A stretch of 64,000 bases of DNA from JAOUEA01 sp963821935 (lineage in GTDB: Bacteria > Actinomycetota > UBA4738 > HRBIN12): assembly GCA_963821935.1 (NCBI GenBank), contig CAWGFM010000005.1:124001-188000 (forward strand), written 5' to 3'. This document shows positions 17,515 to 25,493 of the stretch, piece after piece. The position numbers and the translations under genes were made by a program. The notes below the pieces were generated by a model. It made no database searches. It was not told where the DNA came from and saw only the letters and a list, made by a program, of their open reading frames with translations. Positions within the stretch are counted from its first letter, which is position 1. Every line of letters begins with the position of its first letter.

Positions 17515-18386
17515 CGACCGCCGACCCTCCCCAGTGCCCACTCCAGCTCTGCGCGGACGCGCAGGGCAAGCCATGCCAACGGCAGCGTGACACGGTGCCA
17601 CCCGTGGGCTCGATGACGAGCGTAGTAGCGGAAGATGCTGTTGGAGTGCATCAGCAGCGTCCGACGGGATCTGCCCGTCGAGACGCCGGCCTCGTGCACG
17701 ACCTCCACGGCGCTCGTGTAGAACGACGCGCGTCCGACATCGCGCAAGCGCGTCGCCAGGTCGAGCTCCTCGCCGTAGAGCGGGAACCCTTCGTCCAGCA
17801 GACCGACCTCCTCGAGCGACTCCCGCGCGAGCAACATGCAGCAGCCGCTCACCCAGTCGACCTCGCGGTCGCTCGTGCGATCCCAATCCTGCAGGTGGTA
17901 GCGGCGGGTGAACCGGTTGCCGGGCATCAGCGTGCCCAAGAACGCGTGGCCCACCGCATCGACGATGCCTGGGAAGGGCCGTCCGCTCGGATAGATCGCT
18001 CCGTCGGAGTCGCGGACGAGCGGCCCCACGATGCCGACACGAGGGCGCGTCCGCGCCACGCCGACGTAGTCGGCGAGCGTGCCTTCCCACCATTCGGTGT
18101 CGGGGTTCAACAGCAGGATCCAGGGCGCATCGGTGGCCCCGATGCCCTGGTTCCACGCCGGTGAGAGGTACACGTTCGTCGGGTTCTCGATGAGGCGTGC
18201 CCACGGATGCGCCGACGTCGCTCGCAGGTGCGAGCCATCGTGCGAGGCGTTGTCGATCACCAGCACGTCGGTGGTGATGTCGCCGCGATGGGTATCCAGG
18301 GACGCGAGGCACCGTTCCAGGTAATCGCCCGTGTTGAAGTTGACGATGACGACGGCCAGCTCGGCCACGATCGGATCCGATGTCAT
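17511..18386 (-). CDS. GT2 family glycosyltransferase (rhamnosyltransferase-like)
   Basis: A 291-residue soluble GT-A enzyme resembling WbbL-like rhamnosyltransferases. It shows AVVIVNFNTGDYLERCL, VIDNASHDGS, LLLNPDTEWW (nucleotide-sugar or metal loop) and the family segment VDWVSGCCMLLARE...LDEGFPLYGEELDLATRLRD. ATG 18386 (MTSDPIVAEL) overlaps the previous gene by 4 bases; the long upstream extension of this frame is a shadow of the adjacent genes. rmlA, rmlB and rmlD in the same cluster make dTDP-rhamnose a plausible donor. Confidence 0.85.
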   Translation of the reverse strand: MTSDPIVAELAVVIVNFNTGDYLERCLASLDTHRGDITTDVLVIDNASHDGSHLRATSAHPWARLIENPTNVYLSPAWNQGIGATDAPWILLLNPDTEWWEGTLADYVGVARTRPRVGIVGPLVRDSDGAIYPSGRPFPGIVDAVGHAFLGTLMPGNRFTRRYHLQDWDRTSDREVDWVSGCCMLLARESLEEVGLLDEGFPLYGEELDLATRLRDVGRASFYTSAVEVVHEAGVSTGRSRRTLLMHSNSIFRYYARHRAHGWHRVTLPLAWLALRVRAELEWALGRVGGR

Positions 18387-18838
18387 GAATGCGGGGTCTG
18401 GGCCACCAGCACGATGCCGACCATGATGAAGAAGACCCCCGCCCAACGCAGCGGCGGGATCTGCTCGTGCAACACGAAGCGGTCGGCCAGCAGGATCAGG
18501 GCGTAGGACAGCGACGCGAACGGGTATGCGAACGACAGCGACGCCCGCGAGAGCACCGCCAGCCACACGAACGCTGACAGCCCGAAGAGGAACAGCCCGC
18601 CCCACACCGCCGCGGTGCTCACGAGGTCGCGGAGCGAGCCGGCGTTCAGCTGCAGCTCGCCGGTGCTCGCCGTGACCTGGTTCATGCCGTGCTTCAGCGT
18701 GATCTGGGCCAGCGCGGCCAGCCCCACCGACAACAGGATCAGACCGATCAACATCGTGCGGTTCGTCCTTCCTCGTTCGACGTGTTCCAGATGCGCTTCG
18801 TGCGCTTCGGGATCGATCACCGGGGGGTTCGGGTTCAC
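18383..18838 (-). CDS. SMR/EamA-type small membrane carrier
   Basis: A 151-residue protein with a polar leader of about 28 residues and four hydrophobic segments. These include IGLILLSVGLAALAQITLKHGMN and a C-terminal WAGVFFIMVGIVLVAQTP, the pattern of EmrE/ArnE-like half-transporters that act as dimers. In a polysaccharide operon it may flip a lipid-linked sugar, as ArnE/F do, rather than export drugs; this is inference. GTG 18838 overlaps the ABC ATPase stop by 4 bases. An internal ATG at 18754 would remove the polar leader. Confidence 0.72.
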   Translation of the reverse strand: MNPNPPVIDPEAHEAHLEHVERGRTNRTMLIGLILLSVGLAALAQITLKHGMNQVTASTGELQLNAGSLRDLVSTAAVWGGLFLFGLSAFVWLAVLSRASLSFAYPFASLSYALILLADRFVLHEQIPPLRWAGVFFIMVGIVLVAQTPHS

Positions 18839-20007
18839 AGGTCCTCCACGTGGACGCCGGCTTCGACACCGAGTGGCGCGGCCGCGCGAGCTTCCTGGGG
18901 CACCTGGAGGAGATAGCGCTGCGTCTGGATGTGGTACGGACGGCCTGCGATCGAAGCGAGGCCGATCGTCACGAAGTACTTGCCGCCCATCCACTCGGCG
19001 GGCGGCACCACGAATCGGATGCGCTTCTTGCCGTCGATGGCACCGACGTCGACGCCCATCGCCGACGTGCGCCCATCGATGACCGGATGATTCGTGGCGG
19101 CCGAGACCACAGCGAACGAGGCTTCCAGGTCGTGCACGGGCTCGTTCGATCGCACGTCCACCGTGATGGAGAGCTCTGCCCCCGGCCACACGGTGCCGTT
19201 GCCGTCACCACCGGAGTCGAAGCTGACGGCCACGATCTCGACCTCTTTGGTGCCTTCCTCGGCGACGAACGAGGGGTCTGCCGACAGCAGGCGGTGGCGC
19301 AGCTCACGCACCACATCTGCCGGATCGCCGTCCATGTGCACCCTGCCGTGGTCGAGCATGACGGCGCGGTCGCAGACGTCGATGACCGTGTCCAGCGCGT
19401 GCGTCACCAGCACGATCGTGCGTCCTTCGGCCTGGAACGCTCGCACACGGTTGACGCATCGCTGCTGGAAGGACTCGTCGCCGACGGCCAGCACCTCGTC
19501 GATCAGCAGGATCTCGGGGTCGACGTGCACGGCCACCGCGAACCCCAGACGGACCAGCATGCCCGAGGAGAAGAACTTCACCTGGTTGTCCATGAACTCC
19601 TCGAGCTCGGCGAACCCGACGATGTCGTCGTAGACACGGTCGGTGTCGCGGCGCGTGAGCCCCAGGAACGATGCGTTCAGGTAGACGTTCTCGCGGCCGG
19701 TGAGCTCCGGGTGGAAGCCCGCGCCCAACTCCAGGAGCGCCGCCATGCGACCGCCGTAGCGGATCGTGCCCGTCGTGGGTCGAAGGATCCCGGCGATGCA
19801 TTTGAGCAGCGTGGTCTTGCCGGACCCGTTGTGACCGATGAGCCCGATGGACGAACCCTGCGGCACGTCGAACGTCACGTCGTGCAATGCCCAGAAGTCC
19901 TCGGCCTTTGTTCGCGTCACCAGCAGCCGCTGCTTCACGCTGCTCGGCTTCTCGCGGAACAGGCGGAAGGACTTGGAGATGTCGGCGATCTCGATCGCGG
20001 CCGTCAC
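18835..20007 (-). CDS. Polysaccharide ABC exporter ATPase (Wzt/TagH-like)
   Basis: A 390-residue ATPase with Walker A GHNGSGKTT, a signature region FFSSGMLVRLGFAV, Walker B EILLIDEVLAVGD and the H-loop VTHAL. All are in the form typical of O-antigen, teichoic-acid and lipopolysaccharide exporters. The last about 140 residues form a beta-rich Wzt C-terminal-like domain (VSFDSGGDGN to YLLQVPQE), which in Wzt recognises the modified chain end. It is coupled by GTGA overlaps to the permease upstream and the SMR carrier downstream. Confidence 0.92.
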   Translation of the reverse strand: MTAAIEIADISKSFRLFREKPSSVKQRLLVTRTKAEDFWALHDVTFDVPQGSSIGLIGHNGSGKTTLLKCIAGILRPTTGTIRYGGRMAALLELGAGFHPELTGRENVYLNASFLGLTRRDTDRVYDDIVGFAELEEFMDNQVKFFSSGMLVRLGFAVAVHVDPEILLIDEVLAVGDESFQQRCVNRVRAFQAEGRTIVLVTHALDTVIDVCDRAVMLDHGRVHMDGDPADVVRELRHRLLSADPSFVAEEGTKEVEIVAVSFDSGGDGNGTVWPGAELSITVDVRSNEPVHDLEASFAVVSAATNHPVIDGRTSAMGVDVGAIDGKKRIRFVVPPAEWMGGKYFVTIGLASIAGRPYHIQTQRYLLQVPQEARAAAPLGVEAGVHVEDL

Positions 20008-20960
20008 AGTTCCTCCGCGAAGTCGCCCGACAGCCGGAAGAAGGTGCGCCAGGTCGCGTACAGCAGTGCGATCGAGGCCACGAGCATCACGGCGAGGATG
20101 CTGACGTTCCAGGTCAGCGAGACCGCCGGCAGCACCTGCTCACCCCCCTGCACCGGGTCTCCGTACAGGGCACGCTGGAACCCCAGGACGATCGCGGTCA
20201 GCGGATTCGCGACGTAGAGGTTCCACAGGCTCAGGCCCGCGATCTCCTTGTCCACCAGTGAGCTCTGTACCAAGGCGCCTTGGTAGACGATGGGGGTCAT
20301 CCAGAACCACACCAGCAGCCCCAGGTTCAGCAGGTGCTGCACGTCGCGATACCGCACGTTCAGCGCCGACGCCCAGAACACCACCGCGGTGGTGAACGCC
20401 AACAACGTCACGATCGCAAGCGGGTACAGGTACAGCGTGGCGAGCCCGAACCCGTGGCCGGTCGCCAGGATGAAGGCGAGCAAGACCGTCGACTGCAGCA
20501 CGAAGTCGACGATGGCAACCCCGACGGCGGACAGCGGCAAGATCTCTCGTGGGAACGCCACCTTCTTCACCAGGTTCGCGTTGTCGATCACGGACCGTGA
20601 ACCCTGCAGGAGCGCCGAGGAGAAGAGGTTCCACGCCAGCAGGCCGGAGAGCAGGAAGATCGGGAAGGAGGGAACGCGGTTGCCCAACACGACCACGACG
20701 AACGAGAACACCGCCAGGAAGACGATCGGGTTGAGCACCGACCACACCGCGCCCAAGATCGACGCCGTGTACTTCACCTTGAGCTCCTTGCGGATCAGGT
20801 TGAGCAGGATCTCGCGGTAGGACCAGAGCTCGAGCAGGCGTGAGCGGACCCGGAGGCTGGGCGCCTCGGACGTGCGCTCGGTGAACGTGCTGGTGGCGAT
20901 GTCGGCACTCCTGTCGGAACGGCGGCCATGGGACGCGGCCACGAAACGCCGCAAGCGCAC
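20004..20960 (-). CDS. Polysaccharide ABC exporter permease (Wzm/TagG-like)
   Basis: A 318-residue ABC-2 permease. A cytoplasmic N-terminal stretch of about 45 residues is followed by SYREILLNLIRKELKVKYTASILG, which precedes the first membrane span as in Wzm/TagG. Six hydrophobic segments follow, with NPLTAIVLGFQRALYG near the end. It partners the ATPase directly downstream, and together they would export an undecaprenyl-linked glycan. GTG 20960 is the furthest start. The true start may lie a little downstream, since no clear ribosome site is visible. Confidence 0.9.
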   Translation of the reverse strand: MRLRRFVAASHGRRSDRSADIATSTFTERTSEAPSLRVRSRLLELWSYREILLNLIRKELKVKYTASILGAVWSVLNPIVFLAVFSFVVVVLGNRVPSFPIFLLSGLLAWNLFSSALLQGSRSVIDNANLVKKVAFPREILPLSAVGVAIVDFVLQSTVLLAFILATGHGFGLATLYLYPLAIVTLLAFTTAVVFWASALNVRYRDVQHLLNLGLLVWFWMTPIVYQGALVQSSLVDKEIAGLSLWNLYVANPLTAIVLGFQRALYGDPVQGGEQVLPAVSLTWNVSILAVMLVASIALLYATWRTFFRLSGDFAEEL

Positions 20961-21032
20961 GACGAGCTGGTCAGCGGCAGTCGGCGCGGCTGGACGAGTC
21001 TAGCAACGGCCTCGGAGGCGGCCGAACGGACA

Positions 21033-22382
21033 CTATGGCGTTCCCTTGAAGCTCTCGAGGGCACGGGCGTACTCCATGCCGTACCCGTCGGCCACCATCG
21101 ATCCGCTGATGCCGACGTCGACCAGGGACTTGCCCCAGATCGCGAGCGCTTTGCGGGCGGGGTCACGGACCAGACTCAATGTGGTCTCGACCGCACGCTC
21201 GTACCCGCGCGCGCTGGCCTCGGTCTCCTCGATCGCTCGCATGTGCGCGGAGGCAGCGGCTCCGATGCGGGCCCGGAGCGTGTCGTCGTCCAGCAGCGTG
21301 CGGAGGACGAGGGCGAGCTCGGTGCTGTCGGCCGGACCCGGCGCCACCCGCAGCACGGTGTCGTCCGGAACATCGAGATAGGTCCCCGTGGCGCTCACCA
21401 CGCACGGGGCTCCCGCCTGCATCGCGCGAGCCAGGGAGCCGCTCACCTCGCCTCGATGCGGGAACCGCAGGTCGACCACGACGTCGGCTGCGGACAGCCA
21501 GCCCAGGAAGTCGGCGTCGTCGACGTCGGCGAACACGCTGACCCGAGAGGCGGCACCCGCGGCATCGATCGCCGACGTCACGTCGTAGCCCTCGATCCTG
21601 CGACCCACGATCGCCACGTGCACGTCGTCGGGAAGCTGGGTGGTCGAGGACGCGAGCACGTCCAGCTGCTTGGCGGCATTCATGTCGCCCGGCGCGACCA
21701 CGAGGTGCCGCATGCCGTTCGCCTCCAGCGGGGCGCGCAGCTCGCGAGCCCGGCCCTCGGCTGCCGCAAGCGCCGACGTCGACTCCACGACTGGGTGAGG
21801 CACGACGAAGACAGGCGTCCGGCACCCCGCCTCCTGCAGGTACCGGCGGCAGAACTCGCTGTGCACGATGATGCCGCGTGCTCGGCGCGCGATGTGGGCG
21901 GCCCAGGGATCGCGGAGCGGTTCGTTGCGAACGATGTCGGGTGATGTCAGGCTGCCGCGCAGACGGGCCGCGTCTCGCGACGCCATGTATCCGAGCGGAT
22001 CCCCCGCCGCCTTGAGACCGTTCACGAAGTCGTCCAACGCCAGGTCGTGCAGCACGATCACGGCGCTGGTCAAGAACGCCGCTCGATAGATCTCCAGGTG
22101 GAACTCCACGTTGTTGCCCAGCTGGAAGACGCCCAGGTGGTAGCCCGGGAACCGGATCGCGTCCTTCGGCTCGATCGGCCACCGAACGTCCACGCGATGG
22201 CGGTCCATGAACCCGATCCGTTCGAGGCCCGCCAGCACCGCGCGGTCGTAGCTGGCGATGCCGGTGGCCGCCGGGGGCAGCGGTCCGCAGAACACCAGCT
22301 CGCCGGAGGAGCCGGGGCCCGTCCCGTGCTCGACCGCCACCTCGTGCCGTGTCGAGAACTTCCGAGCGAGCCGGCCGGCCAT
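21033..22382 (-). CDS. GT4-like glycosyltransferase
   Basis: A 449-residue GT-B protein. The N-terminal acceptor half holds GPLPPAATGIASYDRAVLAGL (a GIxxY loop common in GT4). The middle holds HSEFCRRYLQEAG and VVPHPV. The donor half holds VAIVGRRIEGYD, WLSAADVVVDLRFPHRGEVSGSLARAMQAGAPCVVS, with the conserved glutamate of the E-x7-E area partly degenerate. The stop of the next upstream gene and this ATG share one base (TGATG). It probably adds one sugar to the exported glycan; donor unknown. Confidence 0.82.
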   Translation of the reverse strand: MAGRLARKFSTRHEVAVEHGTGPGSSGELVFCGPLPPAATGIASYDRAVLAGLERIGFMDRHRVDVRWPIEPKDAIRFPGYHLGVFQLGNNVEFHLEIYRAAFLTSAVIVLHDLALDDFVNGLKAAGDPLGYMASRDAARLRGSLTSPDIVRNEPLRDPWAAHIARRARGIIVHSEFCRRYLQEAGCRTPVFVVPHPVVESTSALAAAEGRARELRAPLEANGMRHLVVAPGDMNAAKQLDVLASSTTQLPDDVHVAIVGRRIEGYDVTSAIDAAGAASRVSVFADVDDADFLGWLSAADVVVDLRFPHRGEVSGSLARAMQAGAPCVVSATGTYLDVPDDTVLRVAPGPADSTELALVLRTLLDDDTLRARIGAAASAHMRAIEETEASARGYERAVETTLSLVRDPARKALAIWGKSLVDVGISGSMVADGYGMEYARALESFKGTP

Positions 22383-23431
22383 CAGTCCAACAGCCGGGCG
22401 ACCACATCCGGCCAGCTCGGCACCTCGGCGCGGATGAGCTCGTTGCCCGCCTTGCCCATCTTCATCGCGGCGGCGCGGTCGGCGTACAGCCGGTCGAACG
22501 CCTCCGCGATCGCCGAGGGCTCGGGCGCTGCCACGATGCCCGTCTCACCGTCGCGCACGAACTCGAGCGGCCCTCCGCTGTCGGCGAGCGTGACCACGGG
22601 CCGTTCGGCCGCCATGCCTTCCAGTGTCACGTAGCCGTAGTCCTCGTCGTAGGGACCGAAGTAGACGCCGAGCGCGGACAGGTACAGCTCCTCGAGCCGC
22701 CCGTCGTCGACACCGATCTCGAAACTGACGCGATCGCCCAGCCGGAGTCGCCGCACCTGCTCCCGCAGCTGCTGCTCATCCGGGCCGCGTCCGACCAACA
22801 CGAGCTGCACCGGGGAACGGACATCGGCCATGGCATCGATGACCAGCGATTGGCGCTTCAGCGATTCCAAGCGGCTCGGGAAGAAGATGTGGTCGCCGTA
22901 CGGCCCCGGCTCGCGCGACAGGAGACGTTCGCTCACGCCGGACGGGTGATAGAGGGTCTCGGCGGGGATCCGCAGCGACGTCCAGAGCCGCTCCTTGACG
23001 TTGTGCGAGTTGGTGAACACCCGCTTGGCTTCCCCCAACGCCACCCGGTCGGCCTCCCAGACCATGTCCCGCACCGACGCACCGTCGTCCTGACGCTTGA
23101 GATCGGCGTAGTCCGGGTGGTCCCACAGCTCGTACGCGGTGCGATGCTGATGGATCAGCCACACGATCTTCCGTTCGTGCTGGGCCAGGTAGGCGGGGAA
23201 CTTCAGCCCGATCACGGCATCGACCTTCAGACCGTTCGATTCGCTGATGTCGAAGCTCCGCCAGACCGCCATCTGATGAGCCAGCATGCTGGGCGGATAC
23301 CAGTTGCCAGCGATCTGCACCAGGTCGGCCTCATGGCCCGCGCTGGTGAGCGCCTGCACCAGCGACTCGGCATGCGTCTCGGCGCCACCGCGCACGAACG
23401 CGGTCTGCGGATGCAGCACCGCGACCCTCAC
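22382..23431 (-). CDS. GT4 family glycosyltransferase
   Basis: A 349-residue GT-B enzyme that opens with HPQTAFVRGGAETHAESLVQAL (acceptor-side glycine loop). It continues through FTNSHNVKERL and FFPSRLESLKRQSLVIDAM, and ends with the GPYDEDYGYVTLEGMAAERPVVTLADSGGPLEFV donor-binding E-x7-E region of GT4. GTG 23431 overlaps the stop of the coiled-coil gene by 4 bases. It belongs to the polysaccharide operon. Confidence 0.87.
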   Translation of the reverse strand: MRVAVLHPQTAFVRGGAETHAESLVQALTSAGHEADLVQIAGNWYPPSMLAHQMAVWRSFDISESNGLKVDAVIGLKFPAYLAQHERKIVWLIHQHRTAYELWDHPDYADLKRQDDGASVRDMVWEADRVALGEAKRVFTNSHNVKERLWTSLRIPAETLYHPSGVSERLLSREPGPYGDHIFFPSRLESLKRQSLVIDAMADVRSPVQLVLVGRGPDEQQLREQVRRLRLGDRVSFEIGVDDGRLEELYLSALGVYFGPYDEDYGYVTLEGMAAERPVVTLADSGGPLEFVRDGETGIVAAPEPSAIAEAFDRLYADRAAAMKMGKAGNELIRAEVPSWPDVVARLLD

Positions 23432-23847
23432 GGTGCGTCGCTCTCCGAAGGGTCCGGCTCGGGCGCCGGGCTCAGCTCGGCCTTCAGCCGGTCCACCTCG
23501 GCCTCGAGGATCATCACCTTCTCGGACAGGATCGTGGTGAGCTCGGCGTGGTCGGCGATCAGGCGGTCATAGCGCCAGGTCGCCGGGCGCATCACGCGCC
23601 ACAGGCGATACTTCATCTGCCGGCGCCAGCGTGAAGGGGAAGCCAGGTTTCCCTCCCCCATCGGGATCACCAACGTCTGGTCGGTGCGCAGCTGAGCGGC
23701 CAGATCATGCAGGCGATCGCGCACCTCCGACAGCTCCATGCGTCCACGAGCGGCCGAGTCGCGCGCCCAGTACATCTCGCGCAGCAGATCGGCCTGCGGA
23801 TCGGGATCGGAAGCCGTGGAGGACTCAGGCGTCGGAGGAACCGTCAT
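23428..23847 (-). CDS. Coiled-coil protein related to the methyltransferase leader
   Basis: A 139-residue soluble protein with a long helical C-terminal region (AELTTILSEKVMILEAEVDRLKAEL) and no membrane segment. Its central part (MRPATWRYDRLIADHAELT) parallels the N-terminal leader of the methyltransferase encoded just upstream (ARPATRRYDRLATDLANVA). The two appear to share a module that may mediate their association. ATG 23847 (MTVPPTPE) is chosen; an upstream ATG adds six residues. The function is unknown. A structural or chain-length-regulating partner, by analogy with coiled-coil WbdD-type systems, is speculative. Confidence 0.65.
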   Translation of the reverse strand: MTVPPTPESSTASDPDPQADLLREMYWARDSAARGRMELSEVRDRLHDLAAQLRTDQTLVIPMGEGNLASPSRWRRQMKYRLWRVMRPATWRYDRLIADHAELTTILSEKVMILEAEVDRLKAELSPAPEPDPSESDAP

Positions 23848-23872
23848 CGCGCCCGAGGCTAGCACCCGGGTG

Positions 23873-24898
23873 TCACGGTTCCGTGCTGTGCTTCCGCGCC
23901 CAGATCGCGAAATCTTGGGCGTTGCCCCGAAGGTCGGGGTTGAGGTAGACGACCTCGACCGGCTCGAAGCCGGCGTGCTCAGCCATCAGCGCGAGCGTTT
24001 GAGGATGACCGGGCCAGGTGTGGGTGACGTCGGCCAGGAAGTACGAGGTGACCGCCTCCGGGTTGAGCCCGTTGATGGTTTCCACGAGCAGCGCCCCGCC
24101 GGGAGCCAGCGATGCGTGGGCGCGTTCGAACAGTTCGATCCATGAGCCGCGCGGAAGGTGCTCGATCAGCTGGATCGCGCTGATCGCGCCGGGGGCAGAT
24201 CCACGCCTGGTGGTGAGGAACTCGCCGACGTCGGCGAGGGTGGCATCGATATCCTTCGCGCGGCATGCCTCGACCGCGCCCGGGGATGTGTCCACGCCTT
24301 CGACCCGCCAGCCCCATTCGCGAACGAGCTCGCAGAACTCGCCCAGCCCGCATCCGAGGTCGAGCCAGAGCGGCGGATCGGCTGTCGCGCCCGCGGCATC
24401 GGCGAGCGTCTGCCGCAACGGAGCGGCGAAGCGCTCGTATCCGCGAAGGCGGTCGAGCACGGACGACGAGCTTCCTCGCATCCGCGCCTCGAACGCCCAG
24501 TAGTAGTCGTCGGGAACCCTGCCCGCCCCGCCTTCGTCGTTGGAAGCGGCGATGCCGGATGCTCGGTCTGGTGCAGATCTGAGTCCACTCAGGGCGTGAT
24601 CCAGGCGATCGATGTCACCGCGCAACGCCTCGATGTCGGCGTTCGCGTCCTGCAGCTGGCCGGCCAACTCGACAGCGACGTTCGCCAGGTCGGTCGCGAG
24701 ACGGTCGTAGCGGCGGGTGGCCGGCCGAGCGGCCCGGAAGACACCGCGCTTCACGCCGCCCTTCAACGCCGACCCGGAAGCCAGGTACGGCTCGTCGGAG
24801 GGGATCGATTCGGCCTGCTCGGACTGGAGCTTGGCGACCAGTTCCTGGACGCGCGAGATCAGCTGATCGGTCGCCTCCTGGCGGCTCGGTCCGGACAC
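23873..24898 (-). CDS. SAM-dependent methyltransferase with coiled-coil leader
   Basis: A 341-residue protein. Residues about 1-115 form a helical leader with heptad-like LANVAVELAGQLQDANADIEALRGDIDRL. A class I methyltransferase follows, with motif I LWLDLGCGLGEFCELV, acidic motif II VEGVDTSPGAVE, and IQLIEHLPRGSW as the post-II segment. Within a Wzm/Wzt-type exporter cluster it could cap or decorate the glycan, as WbdD does for O9 antigen. That role is inferred from context only. It starts with GTG at 24898 and is the fourth gene before the ABC exporter. Confidence 0.8.
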   Translation of the reverse strand: MSGPSRQEATDQLISRVQELVAKLQSEQAESIPSDEPYLASGSALKGGVKRGVFRAARPATRRYDRLATDLANVAVELAGQLQDANADIEALRGDIDRLDHALSGLRSAPDRASGIAASNDEGGAGRVPDDYYWAFEARMRGSSSSVLDRLRGYERFAAPLRQTLADAAGATADPPLWLDLGCGLGEFCELVREWGWRVEGVDTSPGAVEACRAKDIDATLADVGEFLTTRRGSAPGAISAIQLIEHLPRGSWIELFERAHASLAPGGALLVETINGLNPEAVTSYFLADVTHTWPGHPQTLALMAEHAGFEPVEVVYLNPDLRGNAQDFAIWARKHSTEP

Positions 24899-24941
24899 GG
24901 CGCGAGCCTAGCACCGAGCTTTCGGGCGAACCGGGCGCAGC

Positions 24942-25493
24942 TCACCACACGTCGCCGGGACGCCATTCGCACGTGAGGAGTGGCGTGAGCTCGAGGTCCC
25001 GTGTCGCCGGCGTGCGACGCACCATCACGAACCCGTCTTCATCGGGCGTAGGAGCCGTGCCCTCAGGCGTGCGGACGCCGGTTGGACCTCGCCAGCGCTC
25101 CCATCCCAGCCGCTCGTAGAACGAGAAGAGGTCGGTGCCGAGTGCGCCCAGCTCGTGGCGCTCCTCGATCAGGCTTCCGGCTGCGAACATCACGCGGGTG
25201 GCCAAACCCCGAGTTCGGTGCTCCGGCCATGTGGCGACCCCTTCCACGTATCCGGTCCGCAGCGATCGTGCGCCGGCTTCCAAGGTTCGGTCGACGACGG
25301 CGGCATGCGACATCACGGAACCGTCGGAGGAGCGCATCAGGAAGTGCGTGCCTCCGAGCGTGTGGTCCCAATCGTCGTCGGAGAACGCCTCCTCGCCGCT
25401 CCAGGCTTCATCGAACATCGCTCGCAACGAACGGAGATCGTCGTCGGTGAGCCGGTCCGTCGTCACCACGTCCAGGTGCGGGGCCCTCTCCAT
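24942..25493 (-). CDS. AAC(2')-I-like GNAT acetyltransferase
   Basis: A 183-residue GNAT protein closely resembling mycobacterial AAC(2')-Ic in length and motifs. It has DDDWDHTLGGTHFLM, HAAVVDRTL, GYVEGVATWPEHRTRGLATRVM (acetyl-CoA loop), FYERLGWERWRGPTGV, TPDEDGFVMV and a C-terminal CEWRPGDVW. The family acetylates 2'-amino groups of aminoglycosides, and the Providencia member has been linked to peptidoglycan acetylation. Inside a polysaccharide operon a physiological sugar or wall substrate is at least as likely as drug resistance. ATG 25493 shares a base with the previous stop codon (TGATG). Confidence 0.83.
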   Translation of the reverse strand: MERAPHLDVVTTDRLTDDDLRSLRAMFDEAWSGEEAFSDDDWDHTLGGTHFLMRSSDGSVMSHAAVVDRTLEAGARSLRTGYVEGVATWPEHRTRGLATRVMFAAGSLIEERHELGALGTDLFSFYERLGWERWRGPTGVRTPEGTAPTPDEDGFVMVRRTPATRDLELTPLLTCEWRPGDVW

